DNA of 64,000 nt from contig CM074856.1 in NCBI GenBank assembly GCA_037501455.1, forward strand, positions 52,543,001 through 52,607,000, written 5' to 3'. The stretch's first letter is position 1. Each line of letters begins with the position of its first letter. Below, in pieces: positions 42,501 to 55,765 of the stretch. The notes under the pieces are model-generated. The model worked only from the letters and a program-made list of their open reading frames with translations. It ran no database searches and was not told the DNA's origin. The stretch comes from Lantana camara. Taxonomy: Eukaryota; Streptophyta; Magnoliopsida; Lamiales; Verbenaceae. A program made the position numbers and the translations under genes.

Positions 42501-43371
42501 GGAAAGAAATTTGACAAAAAGTAGATTCCCACTTCACATGTTATGTTTCTTTATAGCATGCTTAGTTTGTTTTGTCTTGGCTTGTTATTTTAAGGGCCAA
42601 CTCAAATGAACTTCTACACTTTTGTAAATATTTTATGTTACATTGGTCAAATATATGGTGCTATAAGATAAGCTATTGATGATCAACATTAGAATATATG
42701 ATGTATGGCCCATAGGACTTGAATTCATAATTGATTGCCAAAATTATTTTTTTGTTACATATGATTTTCTATTTATATATCGAGTCTCATAAGATGTAAT
42801 TTGAATATATTTTATTCTAAACATCAAATTTTTAGTTCAAAAATTAGAAAAACATTAAACGTATAAAGTCAAGTTGGAGCCGTCGATGTAAATTTTGCAG
42901 CAGTTGAATATAATCAATTTCATTTATAGAGGGAAAATACTTCAATAGAAAATGTGAGACCATATTTTTCCATCCATTATTTCCCTTCTTCTTCATGTAA
43001 TTTCTGAGCATATATAGGAATATGGTGTATGGTGTCATAGATTTTATTGGGTTATGTTTTCGCCAAAAGCCAGAGGACACTTAATTCAGTTAAAAATTTT
43101 CACATTAGCTTCAACTCAGCTTAGTTAACTCCTGGCCAACTGTCTCACTTTATGAGGTGCCTACAATTCAGCGAGAGAATTAATTACTGTAATCGACTGT
43201 GGACGTCCTGATCTAAACAGAAAAAAGAAATTAAAATTATTTTTTATGATGTTGAACGTAAAATCGTACGAGGCCAAATCTCATATCGATCGATCCGGTC
43301 ATTTGAGTCCAAAAGTATAGTTTTCCTAATTGATATGTTTGTAAATATAATTGCTGATAATTACCACCGGT

Positions 43372-43374
<3 letters not shown>
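39504..43374. other. AT-rich intergenic region
   Basis: No gene was recognised in 3.9 kb. Sequences near 40,400-40,530 and 40,925-41,045 share a degenerate block (TATTCGATATT...AAAAAAAATTT), perhaps ends of an old element. Homopolymer T runs are frequent around 41,400-41,560. Confidence 0.5.

Positions 43375-43408
<34 letters not shown>
43375..43408. repeat. (TA)n microsatellite
   Basis: About seventeen TA units in intergenic DNA. Confidence 0.9.
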
Positions 43409-43410
<2 letters not shown>

Positions 43411-43561
43411 GCTCCCTCTGATTTTTGCAACTTTCATGTTTTAATCACAGCAAATTATACCTGAACTCTTTTTGTAGGTATCATTTTGATCTATACCATC
43501 ATAGGTTCGTTTCTTATGATTTGCTCAAACCTCTTCTCCTAAGTAAATCGGAGGCTATGAT

Positions 43562-43718
43562 GCACGGATACGGACATGGCGATACGGACACGACACGACA
43601 TGGATACGGCGATACGGATTTTTTCTTGAATTTTCCGCGTGAGGAGTGTCGGACACGAGTATCCGACACGACACGATACGACACGACAACATGATATTTT
43701 TAGAAGTGTCCGTGCATT
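43562..43718. mobile_element. Small inverted-repeat element rich in GATACGGACACGACACG words
   Basis: GCACGGATACGGAC at the left is mirrored by GTGTCCGTGC at the right. Between them are many copies of CGATACGGA, ACACGACACGA and GTCGGACACGAG, making a GC-rich island in AT-rich DNA. No clear target duplication was found. It looks like a small non-autonomous DNA element with subterminal repeats. Confidence 0.45.
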
Positions 43719-44700
43719 ATAGACCGGAGGCCTTCCATGATCCCAAATAGCTAGACTATCATCATAATAGAAACATTTCCCAAAATGCATTGTTTCACTC
43801 TTAAACAACTTATTACATCCAAACATTACCTAGTATGTTGTAATAGAACCAATTAGTGGGATAATTTGGTGATCTCATGCAAGTCACCCCTTAATTAAAC
43901 TTTTTTATAAAATTGTGAATTTAATTAAATGAATTAAGCTTTTTACAACAAAGTCCTCTAAAGAGAGTGTGGAATCATGTCTGTAGAACTTACGATCTAA
44001 ACAATCATGAGAGTTCCTCGATGTAGAACCCTTCGATATTCAAGTTAATTAAATTATAGGTGGAAACTTAACGATAGGATAATATGAATATAATAAGAGT
44101 ATGAAATTTGTCTTTATCGGAATGAGTTATGAGGTATTTATAGCGAGCATTGTAGGATACAAATCATACGGTACCATTTGGAATGATCCTGAGCCTCGAG
44201 AGATTTTAGTTGAACTCTTGAATGTATAAGATTTCTTGCACCTTTTGGATTTGTGTTGAGCGCTGGGCTTATGACAGTTTAAGAAATACATAAGCCCAAT
44301 AATTATCATAACTGATAACCCATATCAAATGGTACATGTACATTGTTTTCTTTCTCGACAAATAATAGTTTCTTTCTTTCTTTTTGTTACTTTTTTCGTT
44401 TGTTTGTGACAAAAATTACTTCCAACTATAGTTAAGAAAGTTGAAATTACAATGAATCCCTACCCCCCAAAAAAAAAAGAAAATAAAATTATACCTTTTT
44501 TTTTTTTGGTGGGAAAAATAAAATTATACTTACAATAATAAGAAATAAGATCACCAAGTGGTGTCTTTAACTATTTGGTGCTATATTAGTTTAACTAAAG
44601 ATCTTATATTGGAGCACGTGAGAACGCAACTATCATCGAAGGGGAAGTTTTACACCTAAGTGGTTCGACCCGATCCATGAAAATGAGATAGAGAAAAAGA
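43719..44700. other. Intergenic region upstream of RPS3
   Basis: AT-rich, with no recognised gene and short A- and T-runs near 44,460-44,510. Confidence 0.5.
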
Positions 44701-44718
44701 ATCCCAATTAATTTGTAT

Positions 44719-44797
44719 TGGGCCCAAATCGAAGATAGTTTATAAGCCCACTTCAAAGCCCATCAACTGAGATATATACCATATCAAAAAACCCTAA
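44719..44797 (+). promoter_or_regulatory. RPS3 promoter: site II motifs, TATA-like box and telo-box
   Basis: TGGGCC at 44,719 and two AGCCCA motifs (44,745 and 44,757) are site II elements. TATATA lies at about 44,773, and the telo-box AAACCCTAA at 44,789-44,797. Together these are the standard signals of plant ribosomal-protein genes, bound by TCP and telo-box factors and giving expression in growing cells. Confidence 0.75.
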
Positions 44798-44886
44798 CCT
44801 TCATCTAAGTTCTAGCATTTCGCAGAGTTTAATACTACACTCGAGATCTCTGCTTCTCTCTCGTTGCAAATCCGGTTAATCCGAAA

Positions 44887-46675
<1,789 letters not shown>

Positions 46676-48817
46676 AGTATTATTTTCTTACTAATTTTTG
46701 AGAGCCTTTGCTAATCTTTTAAAGGATGGAATAGTAGAAGCACGTCTTTGACTAAGTTTTGATCTATAACAGTAAGTTTTCCTTGGCTTTGGTTTTTGAA
46801 GCCCGTTTTATAAGTTGATTTAGTAAATCATTTCTCATTGTTTTTTCTCATTTCTCATTATATTTCTATTTCTTTCGAACTCTAATCAGAATCCCTTTTC
46901 ATTCATTCGTAGAAGGGGAAGTTAAAAAAAAAAAAAAGAAAAAGAAAAAAAGACTCGACCGTTCAAGTATCCCAAATTGAATTTGAGTCTTGCGCCAAAA
47001 TCTTATACTCAGCGCTCGAATATGAAGCCTCTTTTCAATTCTGACAATAAATACGGACCATTTGTTCCATTGTTCATCTCTGAACATGATTAGGGAAGGA
47101 TGGGTGATCCAGAAGAAAAAGATTAGAATTTGACAACTACGAACATGGTTAACGGTGAAATGGGAAGAGGGTGTGCTATCATCTGTATTATTCTTGCTGT
47201 TCCAGTTTTACCTACGAAAAGGAAGTCGATTTGTGCCCTAAACTTGAAAGAGTTTCGTCATAGGTTCCAGTTTTACTGATGAGAAGGAAAGTCGATTTGT
47301 GCCCTAAACTTGAAAGATTTACAGACGAAACATCCAAAATTTTTTTTACCTTGTGCAAAACGGACGTTGATTTGTGAAACTATAACAGACATTGCTAAAG
47401 GCGACCTTCTAAAGTATGACTTGAAAAGTAACGGGCGCCAAGTGTTTGAGTAATCGTTTAATCACCCTTCTTTACGATAAAATTGGTAAAGATTAAAATA
47501 AAATTTCAGATTTTAACACATTTTCTTATTTTTCAGTCATATTATTTATATAATCTGTACTATTATATTAAGATATTAAACCTGAGACATAAATAGAAAT
47601 CGGTATCTTGGACTATTTTCTTTTCTATTTTTTTTTAATATATATTCTTATTATTTTTTCCTTCATATTCTTTTATATATATATATTCTTACATATTGTT
47701 AGGAGGGCCATGAATTATATTAATGTGAACATTTGGCTTTACAATATCATTGTATTGACAAACACAAAGTTTGATGACATTTATAATCCTTGTTTGTGAC
47801 GTTGACAAGAAGTACTTTTCTACAAAGCTGTGAACCAGTGTTAAACAGAATGTCTAATAAACTTAGGGTTATATCCACCTTGGGGAGAGATTAGAATTTA
47901 GATAACATCCTCATTCCTCTCTAGAGTGCATTTACTTTGGTATTTTTCTATCTATCAAATTCTGGCTATGAACATTTTTTTTTTTTTGTTTTTCCTATCT
48001 GTCAAATTCTGGTACACATTCTCAAGCAGTTAGAAGGGTTTGAATTCGTGTCTTTGCCTTTGACAACTAACCCTTTAACAATTTGAACCAACTCCCGTTG
48101 GCCCATGAGCTTTTTTACTTCAACAAATACATTTTTTTGTTATTTTCCCGATAGACATTGTTTATTTACTTTAAGTAAAATTCTTTTCTAACAGTCCGTA
48201 AGAAATAGATTTTTATACACACAAATCACAACCAAGATCAGTATCATTAAATTAGTGATTAGCTTAGCCGCAATATTTGATTACTTGTTGTATTTATAGT
48301 TTTTTTCCTTTTTTTTTTTACTTAATTTATTTATAGTTGATTATCAAATTCTCAAAAATAATGTTTTTGTAACTTAATCTTTTAAAACCATTTTTGTTTT
48401 ATAGTTGATTCTCAAATCCTTAATATCTTAATATAATCATAGTTTTTTTTCTTCTTCTTTTTTTTACTTAATTTATTTATAGTTGATTATCAAATTCTCA
48501 AAAATAATGTTTTGCAACTTAATCTTTTTAAAATATTTTTGTTTTATAGTTGATTCTCAAATCCTTAAAAATTATGTTTTTGCAACTTAATCTTTTAAAA
48601 CAATTTTCATCTACCATCTCCAATCCGGACGGTTTTACTATTTGAAGGTACATCTTCCGTCTAAAAAAGTAACTAAAGAAAACCAAAATTTTCAAATAAT
48701 GTAAATACGTACGAGAAAATATAAATATGTTTTAATATAAAGTTATTTTATTATATAAAATTTAGTTTTTCAAGCAATGCCTGTTCAGACAAGTTTATGA
48801 TATAATTTATACATGTA
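46676..48817. other. Intergenic region 3' of RPS3
   Basis: It starts with the RPS3 3' untranslated region. It holds a direct repeat of about 65 bases (47,200-47,330, with GATTTGTGCCCTAAACTTGA twice) and a larger T-rich tandem repeat annotated separately. No coding region. Confidence 0.55.
48305..48605. repeat. Tandem repeat, period about 150 bases
   Basis: Two and a half units built from a T-run, ACTTAATTTATTTATAGTTG, ATTATCAAATTCTCAAAAAT, and TTGTTTTATAGTTGATTCTC. The units differ by small indels. No function is evident. Confidence 0.7.
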
Positions 48818-49332
48818 TGTTAGGTGTGAACTCTTAATTTAGTTTTGATTTTGCTATAAATTCTTGATTTATTTTGGATTTTATAGGATTCTTTCATAAG
48901 AAAATTAATGATTATATTTTTCTTTTACAATTGATAAGTTTTACTAGAATCCTAATCATATGAATTAGTTATTTTCTTATATTTTTAAAGTTCTAAATTT
49001 ATTGGGGTCTTTATGATAATATTAATAATTAGAATTTTACTTTGCATAAATCATTATATATTTACTAGAGAAGATAATTAATATTTGTGGAAAAAAAAAA
49101 AAGAAGATATTAATTGTCTGTGAGAAAAAATCTGACAGATGTCTATGAGATAAGTAGAGTCCTTGTTAGGAAAACTATTAATTAGTGATTTGTATATATC
49201 TCTTAGCTAACTTACCATGTTTAGACGGACTCTTTGTATTAATATATTGTAACCTTGTTATGTATTCTTTTACAGTAATACAGGTAATAAGAGAAAATTC
49301 CCCAAACACGATGTCTTCTTTAATATCTAACA
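48818..49332 (+). repeat. Element E (Ty1/copia) 5' LTR
   Basis: 515 bases from TGTTAGGTGTGAAC to AATATCTAACA. The perfect inverted ends (TGTTAG / CTAACA) and the primer site that follows define it. Confidence 0.85.
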
Positions 49333-49347
49333 TGGTATCAGAGCGGG
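49333..49347 (+). other. Element E primer-binding site (tRNA-Met)
   Basis: TGGTATCAGAGCGGG immediately after the LTR, the usual copia primer site. Confidence 0.9.
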
Positions 49348-49394
49348 CGACGATCCATTAACGGATCCGAACCTTGCTCGTACCTTTCTTAGCC

Positions 49395-50372
49395 ATGGCC
49401 GAACACGACAGTCATTCTAGTTCTGGTAAGGAATCGTTGCAGCTCGTCGATTCCTTGGCCACGCAGTTAGCAAGCCTTTTACAGAACCTACAACCCCAAA
49501 CAGTGAACAATCAACCACATACATCTCAGAATTTAACAATTGGTATCAAATTGAATCAATTCAATTATTCCCTATGGGCACGATTGATGAAGCTAGCAAT
49601 CGGATGAAGAGGAAAGTTAAATCACATCATCGGGACGCCATCACCACCAAAAACAGATGATCCGAACTACCATCGATGGGAACAGGAAGACCTCATCGTG
49701 TGTTCTTGGATCTTGGATAATATGGACGAGCCTGAATTAATCAGTAAATATGCCGAATATCCATCGGCAAAGGATTTGTGGGACGGATTGAAAAGCACGT
49801 ATGGCCACAGTGGAGATAGGCTTCAAATCTACGATCTCACTGTAAAGGCAAATGGTATAAAACAGGGACCAGATTCAATTGAGTAGTATTACAGCAACTT
49901 ACAGAGGCTGTGGAGAGAGATCGAAATCCGGCAACCGAACCCGATGGTTCACGGGAGGACATCGGAACCTTTAATCACCTCAGGTCTGAGACTCGACTTT
50001 TTCAGTTCCTCGTCGGGGTCAACAATGCGTAGGATGCCGACGATCGAGAGCTCTTGAAGGAGAACCCCCTGCTGACGGTAGAAAAGGTATATGCGGCCGT
50101 CCTGCGAGAAGCGGCAAGGAGAGAGATTCTCTCCGGCGGGCCTCAAACTTCAACATCGGCGGTGAGTGGCGAAATCGGGTCACGGCTTGTTACCCAAGGA
50201 TAAGGACAGAGGGGACCAGCTCAATACGGTGATGCCAAGACAAAATCCGGCCCAGGACAGCCTCGCCGGACCACGACACCACCGCGGCGGAACAGCGGGA
50301 AAGACCGATAACCGGTAAAGTGCAGCAAATGTCAGCGAAGAGGGCACAAGATGGAGGACTGCTTTGAAGTGA
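49395..50372 (+). pseudogene. Element E copia gag, 5' part
   Basis: Starts MAEHDSHSSSGKESLQLVD. The gag core has TIGIKLNQFNYSLWARLMKL, a TGA at about 49,605, and then WEQEDLIVCSWILDNMDEPE and AKDLWDGLKSTYG with a TAG near 49,887. Further decay follows. A zinc knuckle (CSKCQREGHKMEDC) lies at about 50,320-50,360. The reading is then cut by element F at 50,378; the next codons continue across F at 54,162 (FPDGWRSQRRN). Clear copia gag, inactive. Confidence 0.9.
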
Positions 50373-50377
50373 TAGGC

Positions 50378-50821
50378 TGATACAATGGTTGATCGATCGT
50401 ATCGGCCGAGACTTCAGAGTAGTCTCTAACTCTTAGAAATTGGGGTTAAGAAGAGAGTTTTCTAGCAAGACCGGCCGGACGGTGAAATTGGGGAAGGGAG
50501 AGATTTTAGAGAATAAGATATCGGAATTGGAAGATTGTTATTGATACGTAAAATAAAGCCAAACCTTACAATATATAAAAGATACTCCTACTCCTCAAGG
50601 ATTCTAAAGAGGAAACGTAAATAATATCCAAATAAATACTGAACAACTCAATCTAAGAAATTAAGATAAATAATATCAATGCATGTGATAAGTCTTGTGC
50701 CACTGACTTCGGAACTCTAGTACTTCTCCTAACTGGAACTTGAGCAACCTGTTTTGCATCAGTTTCTTCCTCCAAAGTTCCCACCATATCACTTTCTTCC
50801 TCTAATGTTCCCACCATATCA
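50378..50821 (-). repeat. Element F 3' LTR
   Basis: 444 bases; identical in length to the 5' LTR and similar throughout. Contains a duplicated segment near one end (TTCCCACCATATCACTTTC occurs twice with small changes). Confidence 0.9.
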
Positions 50822-51314
50822 CTCTCTTCTCCTTCAGAAGACACCTTGTCCTCAAGGTGTAAGCTAGGAAATTGGATAGGAAAATCGAAGATAGTGAATA
50901 TAATCCAGTCAGCAATTGGAAAATTGAAGGGAATTTAACCAACACGTCGCATACTGCTTGCGTTAAATCTGGCGGAATAGCAGTAATTGGTGTATCAGAA
51001 TAGGCCGACGGTTGGACGACAAATAATTCATAACAAGCAGAAATAACGTCGGTAGCCCTGAGAGCAAAGAAGTGATGCAGGGAGATCTCTTGAGGCGGAA
51101 CAGTGCCTCCGTTGAACGTGATCAGCTCATCAACCCACTTGAATTTCATTGTTAAATTGGCGTAATCATGTGAAACCTTTCCCAACAATAACTGCTGCGG
51201 TTTTGGGCTAGGAATTAATAGTATCGAGGAAGGTGGCACAGAAGGCTCCTCGATTGATGGCGAAACTAAAACTTCCTCAAACGCATTCTCAAACGCGGTC
51301 TGGTATTCTAGCAC
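50822..51314 (-). pseudogene. Element F pol remnant (end of protease region, start of RT)
   Basis: The frame contains LRATDVISACYELFVVQPS and DVLVKFPSIFQLLTGL, the link segment that precedes RT in plant gypsy pol. It then jumps to unrelated sequence at the 3' end. RT, RNase H and integrase are absent, so a deletion has removed most of pol. Confidence 0.65.
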
Positions 51315-52063
51315 CGAGCCCGGTTGTGGAGCCTGAATTGGTGTCGGCGTTGGTAGTAGGGAAAACGGTGAGGTGGCACAAACGGTGTCACCCCTGGGCT
51401 TGCTGGGCTCTGTAACTCGCCGGTGTGACCGCCAGAAGTTTGCGATGGAAGGGCCGAAGACCAGGCCAAGTGCTTAGCCTCTAATTCGCGTGCTAAAGCA
51501 AACGATGCTGAGAAGGATACGGGTTGAAGCAACACAATCTCGTGCTGCAGATGCCGCTTCAATCTTACATGGAACAACGACTGTAGAGTGGCCTCGAAAA
51601 CATCGGTTACGTTCACCAAGATCTTTTCAAATGTCGCCTGATATTCCAAAACGGATCCGGTTTGGTGAACTTTGGAGAGTATGCCGAAATAATCGACATA
51701 GTTGAGGGGATTAAAATGGAGTTTAAATTTTATGACGAAATCCCTCCATGAATCCAATAACTTATTACGTTGTCGCCAACGAAACCAGTCCAACGCAGGT
51801 CCCTCAAGCATGAGGCCAACCGTGGAAAGTCGCGACTCCTTAGGAACATCATAAAACACGAAATATTCGTGCGCCTGAAATAACCAGCTCAGGGGGTCGG
51901 TGCCATCGCACTTGGGCATCGCAATTCGCCGTTTAGTGTTAGGGTTGGCGTGGAAAACAGTAGCACTTTCGTCGGCCCGAGAGCCCTGTGGTGTTTCTTC
52001 TGCTGCCGAGGCTTTTTCAATGCGAACGAGAACCGACATCATGTCCTTTTGTAATTGCTGCAT
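51308..52063 (-). CDS. Element F gag
   Basis: 251 residues from MQQLQKDMMSVLVRIEKASA. A linker follows, then the gag domain: MPKCDGTDPLSWLFQAHEYF, LMLEGPALDWFRWRQRNKLL, and WRDFVIKFKLHFNPLNYVDYFG, then LFHVRLKRHLQHEIVLLQPVS. The domain is uninterrupted, although the expected zinc knuckle downstream is lost. The upstream sequence to the LTR includes a CTC-CTG-type coiled segment in the same strand. Family assignment is secure; the lineage within gypsy is not resolved. Confidence 0.85.
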   Translation of the reverse strand: MQQLQKDMMSVLVRIEKASAAEETPQGSRADESATVFHANPNTKRRIAMPKCDGTDPLSWLFQAHEYFVFYDVPKESRLSTVGLMLEGPALDWFRWRQRNKLLDSWRDFVIKFKLHFNPLNYVDYFGILSKVHQTGSVLEYQATFEKILVNVTDVFEATLQSLFHVRLKRHLQHEIVLLQPVSFSASFALARELEAKHLAWSSALPSQTSGGHTGELQSPASPGVTPFVPPHRFPYYQRRHQFRLHNRARC

Positions 52064-52268
52064 CTTCTGGGGTAATTGCTATATAGCTGTGTATTGGGAC
52101 AGCAAGGGAATGTCCGTTTGTCGTTGATATTCCTTGAGCCCGGCTTCACTTTTCTCCTGTAACTCCTTAAGATCAGTTGCAGTGACGGAATCGGCCACGG
52201 AAAGAAAATAATGAAATCACCAGTGACACGAGTGTTGATCGATTGTACCGGCCGGGACTTCGGAGTAG

Positions 52269-53752
52269 TGTTGTGTGTAGAAATTGCATGATTTTAAGCG
52301 TTAAATAGATTGTATTCTGGTGCCGTTTGATGCGTTTATATGTTTATTTGACTCTATTCAGGTGTTAATAGAGTTGGAGTTACGAAACGGCGAAGCAGAG
52401 CGATTTTACGCATTTTTGGGAGAAAAAGTGGTAACTCCCCGTTACCACTTAGCAGTACAAGGAGTAACTCCCGTTACTGGCCACAGGAGGAGAGGTTTGG
52501 CGAGAACAGAGGGTAACGCCCGTTACCCCTATATAGAGGAAAATTGGTAACGCCCGTTACCAGTAAAAGCGTTATGGCAATTTCAGGTCATTAACGGGCG
52601 TTAACAGGAGCAAGGCAAATATAGGTAACGCGCGTTACCTAGGGCGGCGAGAAATCTCCTAGGGCTGCTATATATGTGCGTTTTGGAGTCTTTAGTAAGG
52701 AGGGAAGAGAAGGAGAACAAGAGGAGGTTCAGAGAAAAAAAGAGTTCCTTTTCCAAGTCAAGACCTAGGGTTTGGAAGAAGACTCAGAAGTTTAAAAGAT
52801 TTTCAGAGAATTCGAGAAGATGACAAGATTGAATTTCGAGAACAATCTTTGGTTTTATTGTGGCTTTAATTTCCAAACTAATTCCTTTGATTTTCATTTT
52901 AGTTTCATATGCTAGTTTCGTTTTTGAGTATTGCTGAATGTTTATGAGTTTAATTGTTAGACTTTGTTTAGATTCCTTGACGATGCTTTATTTTAATTCA
53001 ATTCCCTTTAGTTTTATGATTTTTGCTTCAATTATGAGTAGCTAATTATCTAGGGCTAGAGGGAAGTGATGGTGATTGCATGATGGATGTTTGATGAGAT
53101 GCTTGAATGACTTGTGTTAATTCTTAGTTTGAAAACTGGTTTGAACTGACTTGCGATGGCCTGATCACCCGTAGCATGTCTCACAATTACCTATAGATCG
53201 AAAGAGTGATGGTAATTTAGAGGGTTTTCAATATTTGTAAGTTGTAGGGTACAAAGAGATTTGGTCCTAGCTTATACTACAGAAATCTTATTCCGTGCCG
53301 AGCCGCTAGAATACTGAATTACACTAGTCTTGTTCCTACGGTTTAGTTAACTATTGGTGATTGCGAGAGCAACATTGAACACTAATTAAGCACTTGGTTA
53401 TACCTCGAGAGAGGGTAATTCAAATATAAGTGACTAGGTTGTAGAATTACACTTGTCAAACGAGTATCACGTCAACTCTTGATTGTATGATTCAAAGCTT
53501 TTTCCCCTGCCTGTTTAGTTTACTGAAGTTAATTCGTGTGTTAAGTTGTTAATTGCAATTTTAGTTTAGTTATTTGTTAATTTTTGCATCAGATTAATAG
53601 AAATAACCATTGCTTCGTTCAGTCTTTAGATTAGAGAGAAATAAAGAGTAGTGATTGATTTCCCTTCCCTGTGGGTTCGATCCTATTATGCTACGCGTAT
53701 GTTAGTGTACACTTACACGATTGGTTTTAACTGTAGTAAAACCTTTACAACA
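52269..53752 (+). mobile_element. Solo LTR G1 (Athila-type), in F
   Basis: 1,484 bases from TGTTGTGTGTAGAAATTG to CCTTTACAACA, flanked by AGTAG on both sides. It is the same family as the 3' LTR G2 of element H (about 96-97 percent similar by eye). It contains six GGTAACGCCCGTTACC-type palindromes at 52,428-52,640, then a TATATATG box at 52,669. Near the end is the CCCTGTGGGTTCGATCCTA phrase typical of this LTR group. No internal region adjoins it, so it is a solo LTR. Confidence 0.92.
52428..52640. repeat. Palindrome array in LTR G1
   Basis: Six dyads: 52,428-52,448, 52,463-52,478, 52,511-52,529, 52,545-52,562, 52,591-52,604 and 52,624-52,639. Each is a variant of GGTAACGCCCGTTACC. The last lies about 30 bases before the TATA box. 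Confidence 0.85.
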
Positions 53753-54161
53753 AGTAGTCTCTAACTCTTAGAAATTGGGGTTAAGAAGAGAGTTTTCCGG
53801 CAAGACCGACTGGACGGTGAAATTGGGGAAGGTAGAGATTTTAGAGAATAAGATATCGGAATTGGAAGATTGTTATTGATACGTAAAATAAAGCCAAACC
53901 TTACAATATATAAAAGATACTCCTACTCCTCAAGGACTCTATAAAGAAAACATAAATAATATCCAAATAAATACTGAACAACTCATTCTAAGAAATTAAG
54001 ATAAATAATATTAATGCAGGTGATAAGTCTTGTGCCATTGACTTCGGAACTCTAGTACTTCTCGTAACTGGAACTTAAGCAACCTGTTCTGCATCAGTTT
54101 CTTTCTGCAAAGTTCCCACTATATCACTTTCTTCCTCCAATGTTTCTACCATATCATAGGC

Positions 54162-54838
54162 TTCCCGGATGGCTGGCGTAGCCAACGGCGCAATGCTGTA
54201 ACACCGGGCTACGACACAACAAGAATGGTGACCGACGTCATCGGAAAAGATGACTCAGGGTCTGGGTCAAAATCGATTGCTTGTGGCAAAGAGGGAGAAA
54301 GCAGTGTCGGGCGGCGCATTACAACATTGGAGGAGAGAAGAAGAATTTAGGTATCAGGGTGGGGAACACTAAGTCCACGAAATGGCCCCCACTCTCTAAT
54401 GTTTTTAATTCTTTAAATATTAATATTGCAAATGCTTTCCAAAGTCAGTAGGAGTACACGAAGTGGCCCCCACTCACTAATGAGTTTAATTCTTCAAATA
54501 TTAATGTTGCAAATATTTTTAAAAGTCAGCAGAAGTGTTATGATAGTAAGATAGATTTGGGGACTCATACAAACACTGGGGAAAAAGACTCTCGATGGCT
54601 CTTTGATTGTGGGGCCAACGACACTATGACATATGATCGGACCAATTTTGTTGACACCACAGTCCCTAAGATATCAGCCATTCAGAATGCAACCGGAGGC
54701 CTTTTCTCCGTACAGGGGGCAGGAAAAATAGTTTTATCTCCTACTTTGAAATTGAAAAGCTGTCTTTATGTACATGATTTGTCTTGTAAATTGCTGTCTA
54801 TAAGTCATGTCACTAAAGAGTTGAAATGCATAGTTTAA
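54162..54838 (+). pseudogene. Element E gag end and copia protease
   Basis: Copia sequence resumes after F. A segment of 81 bases (27 codons) is tandemly duplicated at 54,376-54,537, with TGGCCCCCACTC in each copy. The protease follows from 54,557: RWLFDCGANDTMTYDRTNF, where the usual D-S/T-G active site reads D-C-G, then CLYVHDLSCKLLSISHVTKEL. The frame ends at 54,836-54,838. Confidence 0.8.
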
Positions 54839-55765
54839 ATGTTCCCTACCTTCTATCTATTATAGGATATTCAGTCGGGGAGAGTGATTGGGCGTGGTAT
54901 TGAAAGTGGGGGTTTGTACTTTGTCGATGAGGTGGCTCAACAGGCAACTACATCGCCTGTTCATGGGACAGTGGAACACCAGAGATGGTTATGGCACTGA
55001 CGTTTGGGACACCTATCACCAGGGTATCTTCAGTTATTATTTGCTAAGTTTTTTCAGAATAATGGTAAATTCTCGTGTGAGACTTGTATGATTTCGAAAA
55101 GTCATAGGCAGCATTTTTCTTTATCAGACTCTAGAGGTAAAATTGTTTTTTCCTTGGTTCATTCCAATGTGTGGGGTTCCAGCCCCGTTTACGGGTGATT
55201 GTAGTCTTAGTCATGGTTTTAAATATTTTGTATTGTTTATTGATGACTGCTCTCGAATGATGTGGATTATTTTCTTAAACAAAAATCTGATGTATCCTCA
55301 AAATTTGTGGAGTTTTTTAATATGGTTCGCACCCAATTTAAAACTCATATCCAGATTCTTCGGTCTGATAACGGGGGGGAGTATGTTGATTTAACACTCA
55401 AACAGTTTTTTAGGGATAATGGGCTTATTCACCAGACATCTTGTCCTAATACCCGACAACAGAATGGGGTGGCCGAGCGAAAAAACCGACAGCTTCTTGA
55501 AATGTCCCGGGCCATGTTGCTTGAGTCTCACTGCCCTAAATCTTTTTGGCCCGAAGCAGTTGCCACATCCGTCTATCTTGCGAACAGTCTACCAACTAAA
55601 GCCCTAAACTTTGCCACCCCACTCAAACACTTTAGTAATCAAGTTAGTGTCCCATCTACCTTAACCTTACCTCCTCGGGTGTTTGGTAGCTCCGTTTTCA
55701 TTCATTCATGTACCTTAACCCTACCTCCTCGGGTGTCTGGTAGCTCCGTTTTCATTCATTCATTC
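54839..55765 (+). pseudogene. Element E copia integrase, truncated
   Basis: Across shifting frames: a gag-pre-integrase stretch (CETCMISKSHRQHFSLSDSR), then the integrase core HGFKYFVLFIDDCSRMMWI, ILRSDNGGEYVDLTLKQFF and the glutamate region PNTRQQNGVAERKNRQLLEM, all clear copia motifs. A 54-base tandem duplication (55,655-55,762, with CTCCTCGGGTGT twice) follows. At about 55,765 the sequence changes abruptly to Athila-like gag. RT and RNase H of E are not present here. Confidence 0.88.

Larger units (their letters stand above)
50378..54156 (-). mobile_element. Element F: deleted Ty3/gypsy element inside E
   Basis: Flanked by the perfect duplication TAGGC (50,373-50,377 and 54,157-54,161), it has TGATAC...ATATCA termini. 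Both LTRs are 444 bases once solo LTR G1 is removed from the right one. The minus strand carries gag and a scrap of pol; a purine tract GAAGGAGAAGAGAG lies next to the left LTR, confirming direction. The missing RT-integrase means it moved with help or was deleted later. Confidence 0.92.
52224..54156 (-). repeat. Element F 5' LTR, split by solo LTR G1
   Basis: Parts 52,224-52,268 and 53,758-54,156 together give 444 bases. The break is at AGTAG, which is duplicated on both sides of G1. Confidence 0.9.

Noticed and set aside
48818..54156. E and the copia fragment at the window start as one element
   Set aside because: E has its own 5' LTR and primer site at 48.8 kb, and the first fragment already ends in its own 3' LTR at 1.86 kb.
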